Source: JBJHDF01 sp050486405 (GTDB lineage: Bacteria; Pseudomonadota; Gammaproteobacteria; Pseudomonadales; Cellvibrionaceae). Taken from it: a stretch of 64,000 nt of DNA. Positions 50,843 through 59,909 of this stretch are shown piece after piece (the stretch's first letter is position 1; each line of letters starts with the position of its first letter). The notes beneath the pieces were generated by a model. It ran no database searches. It had not been told where the DNA came from and saw nothing but the letters and a program-made list of their open reading frames with translations. The DNA is taken from NCBI GenBank assembly GCA_050486405.1, contig JBJHDF010000015.1, positions 36,822 through 100,821 on the forward strand, given 5' to 3'. Made by a program: the position numbers and the translations under genes.

Positions 50843-51304
50843 ATGTTTCACATTATTCTGTTCGAACCGGAAATCCCCCCCAACACGGGCAACATACTGC
50901 GCTTGGCCGCCAACACCGGCTGCCGGGTACACCTGATCGAACCCCTGGGTTTCGCCCTGGATGACAAGCGGTTGCGCCGGGCGGGGCTGGATTACGGTGA
51001 CTGGCGGGACCTGCAGACCTACCGCAACTGGGAGGAGTTTCTGGAAAAGCGGCAGCCGGAGCGGCTCTTTGCCCTGAGCACCAAGGGCAGCCAGTGCCAC
51101 AGCGAGGCGCGCTTCGCGGCCGGAGACTGGCTATTGTTCGGCCCGGAGACCCGGGGCCTGCCCACCGACCTGCGGGAATCGCTGCCGCCGGAGCGGGTGC
51201 TGCGCATCCCCATGCTGCCAGGCAGCCGCAGCATGAACCTGTCCAATGCTGCGGCGGTGGTGGTGTACGAGGCCTGGCGGCAACTGGGGTATGGCCCCGG
51301 TTGA
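50843..51304 (+). CDS. trmL: tRNA (cytidine/uridine-34-2'-O)-methyltransferase TrmL
   Basis: A 153-residue SPOUT methyltransferase: MFHIILFEPEIPPNTGNILR (motif 1), LLFGPETRGLP (motif 2), MLPGSRSMNLSNAAAVVVYE (motif 3, knot). TrmL methylates the wobble base of leucine tRNAs in E. coli. Divergent from the msh operon. Confidence 0.96.
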   Translation: MFHIILFEPEIPPNTGNILRLAANTGCRVHLIEPLGFALDDKRLRRAGLDYGDWRDLQTYRNWEEFLEKRQPERLFALSTKGSQCHSEARFAAGDWLLFGPETRGLPTDLRESLPPERVLRIPMLPGSRSMNLSNAAAVVVYEAWRQLGYGPG

Positions 51305-51320
51305 CCACCCGGTATTCGGG

Positions 51321-53666
51321 TTAGAACATCACCCAACCGGACGCTACGTCCCCCGGTGCGGCGCTGCCCACCACCACCTCGCCGTCGTTGAGCACAAAGG
51401 TGACTATCTGGGTCTGGAGTTCGGTGGTCACCTGGGGTGCATCCGCCGACGGGCGCAACATGGAGCCGTGATCACCAGCGGTCATACGCACCACACCCTG
51501 GCCCAGCGCCGTGGCGCCCGGCTCCAGCATGTCCGCACCCAGCAGCCAGGTCAGACCGGAGGTGCCCGCCAAAGGGGCGCTTTCGGGGCTGTTGGGAATC
51601 ACCGCATCGCCGCCAATCTGCTGCACCAGCACCGGCATGCCCATATCCGCCAGGGAGCCGGCAAAGGTGACCGGATCACTCAGGTCCAGGGCGCTCTGCG
51701 CCACGTACATGAAACGCTCGAAGTTGCTGCTTTCGGGCATGACACCGGCGCCGGCCAGGCCGTCGGAGATCACCGGACCGAAGGTGGCGGAATTGACCAG
51801 TATCTGGGCTATCTGACTGCCGGTGGCGGTGAGTACCACGCCGCGCAGCGGAGTCAGGTCGCTGACCAGCCCCACCTGGGCGTCGCTCTGGATGGCCTGT
51901 TCATTCACCGCGGCGAAAACACTGCCGAGAATGCCGCCCAGGGACATACCCACCATATAGACCCGGTCCAGGTTCAGGCCGACGCCGCCCAGGGCTTCGG
52001 CCTCGCCGCTTATGTCCGCGAGGCTGGCGCTGAGATTGAGCAGGTCCATCACCACCTGGCGCATATTGTCCCGGCTGTTGATCAGATAACCCAGGTTGAT
52101 CAACTGGGCGCCGGAGCCGTCAGTGGCGCCTGGTTCATCAAAGTTCATGGGTGCCGGTGAACCGCCGGGACCGGCCACATTGAAGTGGCGCTCGCGGGGT
52201 GCGTTGTCACCGTAGAGGGTGGCAAAGGGGAACACCTGGCTGCGCTCCACGTTGAGCACATCCACCAACTGGCTGGTGGCCGCCACGCCGTGCAGGGGCA
52301 GGTCGATAGCCACCATGGCCACGCAGCGGGAGGCCAATGTATGGCTGAGAATCAGCCCGGAGCTGCGGTCGGTGGTAATGCCGTGCACGTAGAGCACCAG
52401 GGGGTAGCCGCTCTCGGCATAGATCTGACCGCAACTCAGGGGACCGGCGTAGCCGGGCACATGGTCCGCTTCCGGCAGGGTCAGTTGCAGGGGCACCGAT
52501 TCCATGGTGGTGGCCTCGGCAAAGGGGTAGCGGTAGGTGACGTTGTAGCTGCCGTCCACATCGGCGGGCAGATCAACCCCCAGGGCGCCAGCCAGGGTGT
52601 GATCCGGCTGCCAGTGGCGGGTCAGGTACTCGCCAAAGGGCAAACCATCCGGCGCCGTCTGGTAGTAGGGAATCCGGATATACCCAGTGTAGAGCTTGCC
52701 CACGTCCGCCGCCAGGGCACCCTGGCTCAGGGTGTTCATGTCCACTCCGGTGAAGGGCGATATGCCCAGAGAGCGGGCGCGGGGCCGGGGCAGCAGCCCC
52801 AGCGCATCCAGGGCGGACACGTTTTCCACCGCCTGGGCCGGCGGCAGGCCGGCCTGAATCTGCATGCCGGCAATGGCCGCCCGGGGCGCGGCCATGGCCA
52901 ACAGGGGCGCGTGAGGGTCGGTGGTGGTAAAGGTGTAGGTGAGCACCAGCCGCTCCTTTGCCTGGGCCGGAGTCAACTGGCCGCCGCTGGCGTGGGCCAG
53001 CAGCCCGCCGGCGAGTTGCTCCCAGCCGAGAATGGCGTTGCGCACCGGGACCAGAGCAGCCATGACCGCGTAGTCCGGGTCGCGCAGGGCGTTGTAGGTC
53101 CAGGAACGGGTCAGCGGATTGCCCTGGGCGTCGCGGATACCATCGGTGAGAAACACCAGGTACTTGGTTTTGCCGGCCAGCGGCGCCGTGGGGCGGATGC
53201 GAATGGTGTTGTTGGTTCCTCCGTCCAGGGACAAAACTCGGGTATCAAAGCTGGCGGGACTGCCCAGACCGACAATATTGGCCGGGTCCAGGGCGTCGCC
53301 ACTGCCGGTGTTCACCGCCACCAGAAAGACGGTCTGCATGGGTTGTACTGTGGCGGGGTCCACACTACCCTCCACCAGGATGTCGAAGAAGGCACTGGTG
53401 GAGAAGCCGTCAAGGCGGTTCAAAGCGGCCCGCACCGGGTCGGTGGCGGCGCCTACGTCGGCGGTGCCGTCGCTGGTTGCTGCGGCGGCAAATACCAGAT
53501 CGGTGTTGAAGGGAATATCGGAAGCCACCGGGTCAAAGCGGGGATAGGTACCCGCCGTAAAGGCGGCCGGACCTTCCGGCGGCGGCTCCTCGACGGAATC
53601 ACTGCCACAGGCCCAAAGGGATAGACATACCACCACTGTGGAAAAACGAACCAGAATGCGTTTCAT
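51321..53666 (-). CDS. Surface lipase/lysophospholipase lipoprotein, VolA/Pla-1 type
   Basis: A 781-residue protein starting at ATG 53666 (AGGGAGAG ribosome site). The signal ends SLWAC with a lipobox, followed by GSDSVEEPPPEGP, a linker after lipidation. An N-terminal domain typical of the bacterial virulence-factor lipase family (YPRFDPVASDIPFNTDLVF) is followed by an alpha/beta hydrolase with VLYVHGITTDRSSG (oxyanion) and the serine motif VGMSLGGILG. DxxxP and AGDHGSM near the end may hold the Asp and His of the triad. VolA and Pla-1/cef enzymes cleave lysophospholipids or lipids at the cell surface. The frame extends 5' by over 200 codons but only as non-coding read-through. Confidence 0.88.
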   Translation of the reverse strand: MKRILVRFSTVVVCLSLWACGSDSVEEPPPEGPAAFTAGTYPRFDPVASDIPFNTDLVFAAAATSDGTADVGAATDPVRAALNRLDGFSTSAFFDILVEGSVDPATVQPMQTVFLVAVNTGSGDALDPANIVGLGSPASFDTRVLSLDGGTNNTIRIRPTAPLAGKTKYLVFLTDGIRDAQGNPLTRSWTYNALRDPDYAVMAALVPVRNAILGWEQLAGGLLAHASGGQLTPAQAKERLVLTYTFTTTDPHAPLLAMAAPRAAIAGMQIQAGLPPAQAVENVSALDALGLLPRPRARSLGISPFTGVDMNTLSQGALAADVGKLYTGYIRIPYYQTAPDGLPFGEYLTRHWQPDHTLAGALGVDLPADVDGSYNVTYRYPFAEATTMESVPLQLTLPEADHVPGYAGPLSCGQIYAESGYPLVLYVHGITTDRSSGLILSHTLASRCVAMVAIDLPLHGVAATSQLVDVLNVERSQVFPFATLYGDNAPRERHFNVAGPGGSPAPMNFDEPGATDGSGAQLINLGYLINSRDNMRQVVMDLLNLSASLADISGEAEALGGVGLNLDRVYMVGMSLGGILGSVFAAVNEQAIQSDAQVGLVSDLTPLRGVVLTATGSQIAQILVNSATFGPVISDGLAGAGVMPESSNFERFMYVAQSALDLSDPVTFAGSLADMGMPVLVQQIGGDAVIPNSPESAPLAGTSGLTWLLGADMLEPGATALGQGVVRMTAGDHGSMLRPSADAPQVTTELQTQIVTFVLNDGEVVVGSAAPGDVASGWVMF

Positions 53667-53828
53667 GGCCACTCTCCCTGAGTTATTTGTCAGGTTATCA
53701 GTGTAATACGCTTTGACCATGTTTGTGGGACAAGTTTCAAGCTTTTCGCGTCCAGCCCCAGACTTCCGGTGTGGGCATAAGCCCGGCAACTCTCTATCAT
53801 TACTCAAGTTTCGCACTTCGACTCTGGG

Positions 53829-53986
53829 AGTCTGGTCCGGGGATGCCTTTCCGGGACGCGCCGTTATCGCCAGGAAGGCGTGTATGCAGACAATGCAGGA
53901 GCAATTGTCTGTAAACCCTTCCCTGGTGGCTCGAGCACAGCATCCATGCTGCGCACGGTCCCGGAAAGGCATCCCCGGCCCAGACT
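53829..53986. repeat. Long-arm palindromic element, family 2, copy 1
   Basis: Arms at 53829-53857 and 53958-53986 are inverted copies, perfect over 21 bp (CCGGGGATGCCTTTCCGGGA plus C) and 28/29 overall. Inside are CGCC-AGGAA-GGCG, AGACAATGC...GCAATTGTCT and CAGCAT-CC-ATGCTG hairpins, and the core CCCTGGTGGCTCGAGCACAG. A related core is found at 63460 and, reversed, at 63650. It lies between the lipase and flavodoxin start regions. The 53667-54050 gap holds this and both promoters. Confidence 0.85.
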
Positions 53987-54050
53987 TGTGCCAACCGGAA
54001 AGTCTCGAAGCCCGAAACGCCAATAACTCCGTCTTTTCCAGAGGTAACCC

Positions 54051-54572
54051 ATGACTCGCGCGCCCATCGGACTCTTTTACGGCAGTTCCACCTGTTATAC
54101 GGAAATGGCCGGTGAGAAGATCCGCGACACCCTGGGTGCGGGGCTGGTGGATGTGTTCAATATCAGCGACACCCCCATAGTCACCGCCAGTTTCTACTCC
54201 CGCCTTATTTTCGGCATTCCCACCTGGGACTATGGCGAACTGCAGGAAGACTGGGAGGATATCTGGCAGGAGGTCGACGAACTGGACTTTACCGGCCGCC
54301 AGGTGGCCCTCTACGGCCTGGGCGACCAAGTGGGCTACCCGGAGTGGTTTCTCGACGCCATGGGCTACCTGCACAGCAAACTGCTGGGTCTGGGCGCCCT
54401 GCCCTGCGGCTACTGGCCGGTCGAGGGTTATGAGTTCGAGGCGTCAAAGGCGCTGACCCCCGACGGCACTCACTTTGTCGGGCTGGCCCTGGACGAGGAA
54501 AACGAGTTCGACCTGAGTGAAACGCGCATCGCCCGCTGGTGCGCCCAGTTGCGCCGGGAGTTCGGTCTGTGA
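54051..54572 (+). CDS. fldB: Flavodoxin
   Basis: A 173-residue long-chain flavodoxin: IGLFYGSSTCYTEMAGEKIR (FMN phosphate loop T/S-x-T-x), IFGIPTWDYGELQEDWEDIW and VALYGLGDQVGYPEWFLDAM. Length and the SSTCYTE loop fit FldB of gammaproteobacteria. It delivers electrons to reductases. Its TGA overlaps the GTG of mnmC. Confidence 0.92.
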   Translation: MTRAPIGLFYGSSTCYTEMAGEKIRDTLGAGLVDVFNISDTPIVTASFYSRLIFGIPTWDYGELQEDWEDIWQEVDELDFTGRQVALYGLGDQVGYPEWFLDAMGYLHSKLLGLGALPCGYWPVEGYEFEASKALTPDGTHFVGLALDEENEFDLSETRIARWCAQLRREFGL

Positions 54573-56671
54573 GTGACCACATACCCGGAGAGCCTGCCGC
54601 CATAGAGTGGGGGCCAGACGGACAGCCGGTTTCCACCCTATTCGACGATGTCTATTTCTCCCGGGTGGACGGGCTGGCGGAAACCCGCCATGTGTTTCTG
54701 CAGCACAACCGGTTGTCCGGGCGCTTTGCCGCCCTGGCCGCCGGCAGCCGTTTTGTCATCGGGGAAACCGGTTTTGGCACCGGCCTGAATTTCCTGGCCG
54801 CCTGGCGGCTGTGGCAACAGCAGGCGCCGGACGACGCCGAGTTGCATTACCTCAGCGTGGAAAAATACCCACTGGACCGCTGCCAATTACAGCGAGCCCT
54901 GGCTTTGTGGCCGGAGCTGGACCCCTTGGCCCGGGAACTGGCAGTGGCCTGGCCAGTATTTGTGGGCACCGGCTTCCACCACCTGATACTCGCTGGCAGC
55001 CGGGTGCGCCTGACCCTGATTATCGACGATGCGGTGGCAGGACTGGAGCAACTGCGCAGCAGTGATCACCCGCTGTTCCGGGAGCGGGGCCCCAGAGTGG
55101 ATGCCTGGTTTCTGGACGGCTTCGCCCCGGCCAAAAACCCGGACATGTGGCGACCAGAGCTGTTCGAGGTCATCGGGCACCTGAGCGGCACGGGCACCAC
55201 CGCCGCCACCTTCAGCGCCGCCGGGCTGGTCAGGCGTGGCCTGGAAGCGGCCGGCTTTACGGTGGAGAAAGTGGCGGGTTTCGGGCGCAAGCGGGAGATG
55301 ATTCGCGCCCGGCGCCACGCTGAAAACTCGTCTGCGTCGACCGTCGCCCACACCCCGGCCCGGGGCAATTCCCCCTGGGAGATTCCCTGGCATATTTCTG
55401 CCACACCCCGACACACACCGACCCGACGGGCGCTGATCATCGGCACCGGTCTGGCTGGCTGCCACAGCGCCCGGGCCCTGGCGGAGCGGGGCTGGCAGGT
55501 AACCCTGCTGGAAAAAGGCGAGCAGATCGCGCCCGAGGCCTCGGGCAACCGGCAGGGGGTGCTCTACGGCCGCCTGTCGCCCCGGGACGAGCCCCAGGGG
55601 CAGTTCAACCTGGCGGCACTGCAGTACGCACTGCGACATTATCAGGGTTTCTGGCAACAGCCGTCAGCGGCGGGCGCCGCCTGCGGCGTGCTGCAATTAC
55701 TGGGCGAACGGGAACTAACGGCGCTCGAGCCGCGCTTTGGCCGGGCGGCGCCGCTGGTGGAGCGGGTGGATGCACGGCAGGCATCGCAACTGGCGGGGGT
55801 TGCCCTGCCCAGTGGAGGTCTCTATTTCCCCGAGGCCGGCTGGTTGGCGCCGCGCCAGGTCTGCCACTGGCTGCTGGATCACCCGCACATTGATGTGGCC
55901 TGCGGAGCCGCCGTCGCCGAACTGACAGCCGGAGCCGGCGGCTGGCAGGCGCGCGACAGCACAGGGGTGGTTCTGGCCGAAGCGCCGGTGGTGGTGATCG
56001 CCAATGCCCACAGCGCCCGGCAACTGGCGCAGACGAGCCACCTGCCGCTCAAGGCCATCCGCGGCCAGGTCAGCCACCTGCCTGCCAGCGGCGCCAGCGC
56101 CGAACTGCGCTGTGTGCTCTGTGGTGACGGCTACCTGGCGCCGGCCCACGAAGGACAGCACTGCGCCGGCGCTACCTTCAACCTGGGCGACGAGACCGAA
56201 GAACCGCGCCTGGAGGATCACCGGAGCAATCTGGAGATGCTGGCGGGGTTCGGTCAGCAGGTGTCGGGCTGGTTTGCCGGTCTGCCTCCGGAATCCCTGG
56301 CGGGACGGGTGGCCTTTCGCTGTGCCACCCCGGACTACCTGCCACTGGTGGGTCCGGCGCCGGTAGCGGAGGATTATATGCGGGACTACGCCGCCCTGGG
56401 CCGCAACGCCAGAAGCGACATTCCGCTGGCCGGCGCCCATTACCCCGGCCTCCACGTCAATCTGGGGCACGGCTCCCGGGGTCTGGCCTACACGCCGCTG
56501 GCCGCCCAGTTGCTGGCGGCGTACATCACCGGCGAGCTGCCACCCCTGCCCCGCCGCCTGCTCCGGGCCCTGAGCCCGGCGCGCTTTATTATCCGGGACC
56601 TGATACGCGGCCGGAATCCGGAGGCTGCAGCTCCTCTCCCTCCACGTTCTGGCCAACCACGCCCCGGGTGA
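54569..56671 (+). CDS. mnmC: Bifunctional tRNA mnm5s2U enzyme MnmC
   Basis: A 700-residue fusion. The N-terminal methyltransferase has GETGFGTGLNF at about 65-75 and the DAWFLDGFAPAKNPDMW active-site string. The C-terminal FAD oxidase has RALIIGTGLAGCHSARALAE at about 285-305 and NLGHGSRGLAYTPLAAQLLA near the end. It completes 5-methylaminomethyl-2-thiouridine at the tRNA wobble position. GTG at 54569 overlaps the fldB stop and has GGGAG 7 nt upstream. Its last 83 bp overlap the convergent DUF502 gene. Confidence 0.96.
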   Translation: MSDHIPGEPAAIEWGPDGQPVSTLFDDVYFSRVDGLAETRHVFLQHNRLSGRFAALAAGSRFVIGETGFGTGLNFLAAWRLWQQQAPDDAELHYLSVEKYPLDRCQLQRALALWPELDPLARELAVAWPVFVGTGFHHLILAGSRVRLTLIIDDAVAGLEQLRSSDHPLFRERGPRVDAWFLDGFAPAKNPDMWRPELFEVIGHLSGTGTTAATFSAAGLVRRGLEAAGFTVEKVAGFGRKREMIRARRHAENSSASTVAHTPARGNSPWEIPWHISATPRHTPTRRALIIGTGLAGCHSARALAERGWQVTLLEKGEQIAPEASGNRQGVLYGRLSPRDEPQGQFNLAALQYALRHYQGFWQQPSAAGAACGVLQLLGERELTALEPRFGRAAPLVERVDARQASQLAGVALPSGGLYFPEAGWLAPRQVCHWLLDHPHIDVACGAAVAELTAGAGGWQARDSTGVVLAEAPVVVIANAHSARQLAQTSHLPLKAIRGQVSHLPASGASAELRCVLCGDGYLAPAHEGQHCAGATFNLGDETEEPRLEDHRSNLEMLAGFGQQVSGWFAGLPPESLAGRVAFRCATPDYLPLVGPAPVAEDYMRDYAALGRNARSDIPLAGAHYPGLHVNLGHGSRGLAYTPLAAQLLAAYITGELPPLPRRLLRALSPARFIIRDLIRGRNPEAAAPLPPRSGQPRPG

Positions 56672-57266
56672 TCACCTGGGAGCCGGCTCCACAGGCGATC
56701 ACCGTGCGCATGGCTTCCTCCACACTGACGTGAGGCAGCAGTTCCACGCACTCCGCCGGCAGATGGTACACCAGCCCCGAAGAGGGTACCGGGGCCGTGG
56801 GAATGTAGACCGTAAAGCCGCCGTCTTCGTGTTTGGCGGTGACAATGCCGGTGCAGGAGCTGGGATGACCGCGACCCAGAATCCAGGCCCGACACACCTG
56901 GCCACGCAACAGGGAACTGTTTTCGTCGCCGCCGAGCACCTGGGCCACCACCTCGCGGATGGTCCTGTAGCCCGGGGCCATGCGCGTCAGCCAGGCATCG
57001 ATCCGCCGGTGCATCCATTGACCCACCTGGGTTTTGACCAGCAGGCCCACGGCAAAACAGAGGCCCAGAATGATGAGTATGGCCAGCAGATCCGCGAGAC
57101 CGTCGTTGACGGGCATCACTCGCCCCAGCAGACCGCTGACCGGGCTGACCATGTTGCCCAACACCCCGAACAGCCAGAACAACAGGGCGATAAATATCAT
57201 CAAGGGCAAAACCACGCCCAGGCCACCCAGCAAAGTCAAACTGATAAACGATTGCCAACGCTTCAT
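56589..57266 (-). CDS. DUF502 membrane protein
   Basis: A 225-residue protein with two transmembrane segments (ISLTLLGGLGVVLPLMIFIA and LADLLAILIILGLCFAVGLL) and the DUF502 soluble region (MHRRIDAWLTRMAPGYRTIR, PTAPVPSSGLVYHLPAECVE). The family function is unknown; homologues are widespread in Proteobacteria. Its 3' end overlaps the mnmC 3' end on the opposite strand. Confidence 0.9.
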   Translation of the reverse strand: MKRWQSFISLTLLGGLGVVLPLMIFIALLFWLFGVLGNMVSPVSGLLGRVMPVNDGLADLLAILIILGLCFAVGLLVKTQVGQWMHRRIDAWLTRMAPGYRTIREVVAQVLGGDENSSLLRGQVCRAWILGRGHPSSCTGIVTAKHEDGGFTVYIPTAPVPSSGLVYHLPAECVELLPHVSVEEAMRTVIACGAGSQVITRGVVGQNVEGEELQPPDSGRVSGPG

Positions 57267-57345
57267 TCATACCTTCCCGTTGTTTATGATGTCCGGTAGA
57301 TAGTCGCCCCGAACTCAAGTTCCCCAACCCAGAGCAGAGCCGCCC

Positions 57346-58158
57346 TTGATCGCAATCTCCGTCCCGCAACTCACCACCCGTCGTTACCTGCTCACGGCTT
57401 GCGCCGGGCTGCTGTACTGGCTGGCCGCCGTCGCACTGGCCGAGCCAGTACGCTACGACTATGAGATTATCGCCGAGCGGGCGCGTTCAGACCAGCTGTT
57501 TACCCAGGGCCTGGTACTGCACCAGGGCGTTTTTTACGAAAGCAGCGGCCGCTACGGACAATCAAGGCTGGTCAGTTATGCCCGCGACCTCGACGACGGC
57601 GCGACCCACCGCTTCCTGCAGCACCGCAGCCTGCCACGGCGCTATTTTGCCGAGGGGCTGGCCCACCGGGACGACCGCCTCTATATGCTCACCTGGCAGG
57701 AAAACACCCTGAAAGTGTTCGACCGCAACACCTTCGCACCGCTGCAGCGCCTCTCCTATTCCGGCGAGGGCTGGGGGCTGACCCACAACGGCGAATACTT
57801 TATCCGCAGCGACGGCAGTCACCGGCTTTACTTCCACAGCTTCGATGACTTCACACTGCTGGGCACTCTGGAGGTACAAGATCACCAGGGGCCGGTCTCC
57901 CAGCTCAACGAGTTGGAATATCTTAACGGCCGGGTATGGGCGAATATCTTTTGCGATCACCGGTTGGTGGAAATCGACCTGGAAACTGGCCAGATAACAG
58001 GCTACCTGGACCTCAGCGCGCTGGTGGAGCGGGTGAAACCCAACCACCCCGAGCAAGTGCTCAATGGGGTGGCTTACGATCCCGACGCCGAGGCCTTCTG
58101 GGTTACGGGCAAGCTCTGGCCCACACTGTTTCTGATACGAATCAAGGCGCCGGATTGA
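57346..58158 (+). CDS. Glutaminyl-peptide cyclotransferase (plant/bacterial type)
   Basis: A 270-residue exported beta-propeller enzyme that converts N-terminal glutamine to pyroglutamate. It shows LFTQGLVLHQGVFYESSGRY, GLAHRDDRLYMLTWQENTLK, GEGWGLTHNGEYFIRSDGSH and LNGVAYDPDAEAFWVTGKLW, the family's repeated strands. The signal TTRRYLLTACAGLLYWLAAV precedes it, with a twin-arginine-like RR. The only start in register is TTG at 57346; it may be elsewhere. Confidence 0.9.
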   Translation: MIAISVPQLTTRRYLLTACAGLLYWLAAVALAEPVRYDYEIIAERARSDQLFTQGLVLHQGVFYESSGRYGQSRLVSYARDLDDGATHRFLQHRSLPRRYFAEGLAHRDDRLYMLTWQENTLKVFDRNTFAPLQRLSYSGEGWGLTHNGEYFIRSDGSHRLYFHSFDDFTLLGTLEVQDHQGPVSQLNELEYLNGRVWANIFCDHRLVEIDLETGQITGYLDLSALVERVKPNHPEQVLNGVAYDPDAEAFWVTGKLWPTLFLIRIKAPD

Positions 58159-58188
58159 AGTCAAAAGCCCAAAATGCGCTGTGCGTCA

Positions 58189-58202
58189 ATGATTTACGTC
58201 AA
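58189..58202. promoter_or_regulatory. Candidate FNR/Anr box upstream of fnr
   Basis: ATGAT-TTAC-GTCAA matches the FNR consensus TTGAT-N4-ATCAA at 8 of 10 positions. It lies about 155 bp before the fnr ATG and would fit autoregulation, a known property of fnr/anr genes. The remainder of 58159-58354 shows no gene. Confidence 0.35.
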
Positions 58203-58354
58203 ACTCAACGCAACTATTTACCCCGCCGGCCAAACCTGTAACAATCTTCGGCAGGGAAGACTCCAGCGCCCAGGCGCAATCCAAGAGTTCAACGCCTGCG
58301 CAATGCGCCGGACGCAAACTCTGCAAACTCGATACTCAGGACAATAGTGACGCC

Positions 58355-59095
58355 ATGAACCAGGCAATGTCGGCAAGGCCCCCCTGCCCCCACGACCAGA
58401 AACTCACCTGCGGCAACTGCCGGCTGAATGCCATTTGTCTGCCCCTGAGTCTGCAGATGCAGGATATCGATCGCCTGGACAAGCTGATCCAACGCAGCCG
58501 CCCACTGCAGAAGGGGCAGTACCTCTACCGCGCCCGGGACGGCTTTCACTCCCTGTTCGCCGTGCGCTCCGGGTCAGTAAAAACCACCACCCTGAGTGAC
58601 AACGGCGACGAGCAGGTCACCGGTTTCTATCTGCCTGGGGAAATTGTCGGCCTGGACGGCATTGCCGATCACCGCCACACCAACTCCGCCGTGACTTTGG
58701 AAACCGCGTCCATCTGCGAAATTCCCTTTCAACGTGTGGAGGAACTGAGCCGGCAGATCCCGTCTTTGCAGCACCATTTTTTTCAGCTGCTGAGCCGGGA
58801 AATCACCCAGGAGCAACAACTGATCGCCCTGCTGGGCAAGACCGGCGCCGAGACCCGGGTGGCGGCTCTGCTGGTAAGCATTTCCAACCGCAACGAACAG
58901 CGCAACCTGTCGCCCACCGCCTTTCGCCTGCCCATGTCCCGGGCCGACATCGGCAACTTTCTGGGGCTGACCATCGAAACCGTCAGCCGGGTCTTCAGCC
59001 GTCTGCAGAAACAGGGCCTGCTGGAAGTGAATAAAAAGGAAATCGCCATTCTCGATCTGCCAGGTCTGCGCAAACTTTCCAGCCAGTCCCACTGA
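58355..59095 (+). CDS. anr: FNR/Anr family oxygen-sensing regulator
   Basis: A 246-residue Crp/Fnr protein. The cysteines for the oxygen-labile 4Fe-4S cluster are present: C19, C22 and C28 in LTCGNCRLNAICLP and C121 in ETASICEIP. It has a cyclic-nucleotide-like beta roll, then a helix-turn-helix MSRADIGNFLGLTIETVSRV with the E-xx-SR recognition pattern of FNR. It should activate anaerobic genes; two likely sites are seen here, one upstream of itself and one at 59784. The DUF4202 gene starts 4 nt later. Confidence 0.95.
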   Translation: MNQAMSARPPCPHDQKLTCGNCRLNAICLPLSLQMQDIDRLDKLIQRSRPLQKGQYLYRARDGFHSLFAVRSGSVKTTTLSDNGDEQVTGFYLPGEIVGLDGIADHRHTNSAVTLETASICEIPFQRVEELSRQIPSLQHHFFQLLSREITQEQQLIALLGKTGAETRVAALLVSISNRNEQRNLSPTAFRLPMSRADIGNFLGLTIETVSRVFSRLQKQGLLEVNKKEIAILDLPGLRKLSSQSH

Positions 59096-59099
59096 CACC

Positions 59100-59729
59100 A
59101 TGAATCGTCTGCAACGCACACTGGCTGCCTTTGATGCCGCCAACAGTGAAGACCCGAACCGGGAGCTCGACCAAGAAGGTGCCGACGGGGAACAGCACCC
59201 CAAGGAGTTGCTCTACGCCCAGCGCATGACGCGATGCCTGGCGCACTTCTGTCCGGAGGCGTCGGAAGTGCTGCAACTGGCCGCCCGCGCTCAGCATATC
59301 CGCCGCTGGGAAATCCCCCGCGACACCTACCCCATGGACCGCGCCGGCTATAAGCGCTGGCGCGGCCAACTGGCACTGTTTCACGGTGAGACCGCCGGGC
59401 AAATCATGGCCGAGCAGGGCTACGACCAGACTACCATCGAGCGGGTGAAGGAGCTGCTGCTCAAACGGCGCCTGCAACGCGACGCCGAAGTGCAAACCCT
59501 GGAAGATGTCATCTGCCTGGTATTTATCCGCTACTATCTGGCGGATTTCGCCAGCAAACACCCCCGGGACAAGCTGGTGGATATCATTCGCAAAACCTGG
59601 AACAAGATGTCGCCCAAGGGTCAGCAGGCCGCACTGCAACTGCCGCTGGACAGCGAGTTGCAATCCCTCCTGGCCGAAAGTCTCGCCAACGGCGATGAAG
59701 CTGCCGCAAGACCTACAAAACAAGCATAA
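59100..59729 (+). CDS. DUF4202 protein
   Basis: A 209-residue protein of the DUF4202 family: LAAFDAANSEDPNRELDQEG, AARAQHIRRWEIPRDTYPMD, and RRLQRDAEVQTLEDVICLVF. A histidine/aspartate pattern (QHIRRW, AEVQTLEDVICL) suggests an HD-like metal-binding helical fold, unproven. It is cotranscribed with the FNR gene, a pairing also known elsewhere, which hints at an anaerobic or nitrogen-oxide context. Confidence 0.9.
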   Translation: MNRLQRTLAAFDAANSEDPNRELDQEGADGEQHPKELLYAQRMTRCLAHFCPEASEVLQLAARAQHIRRWEIPRDTYPMDRAGYKRWRGQLALFHGETAGQIMAEQGYDQTTIERVKELLLKRRLQRDAEVQTLEDVICLVFIRYYLADFASKHPRDKLVDIIRKTWNKMSPKGQQAALQLPLDSELQSLLAESLANGDEAAARPTKQA

Positions 59730-59783
59730 GAAAAAATTCTATATACCCATTTGGAATTAAGAGCGCCTTTCTACGGCGCATCC

Positions 59784-59815
59784 TTGACGTCGATCAAAAA
59801 GTGATTTATATCACA
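59784..59815. promoter_or_regulatory. Two adjacent FNR/CRP-type dyads
   Basis: TTGAC-GTCG-ATCAA at 59784-59797 matches the FNR consensus at 9 of 10 positions. AGTGA-TTTATA-TCACA at 59800-59815 is a near-perfect CRP box whose core TGAT-N4-ATCA also fits FNR. Centres are 17 bp apart. They lie about 110 bp upstream of the exported-protein gene at 59910. The anr gene is 700 bp away. No strong -10 is seen at class II spacing. Confidence 0.65.
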
Positions 59816-59909
59816 TCGGAGGCGTTGTTTTTCCGACAATCCAGGTGCGGGCACCACCAATAACAGGGAAAACGCTAATTTGGCACTGCCCGCCGCAATT
59901 GGTCAGCCT

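Noticed and set aside
53667..54374. Lipase frame extended by more than 200 codons upstream
   Set aside because: The extension runs through the palindromic element and flavodoxin gene in antisense; signal peptide and ribosome site begin at 53666.
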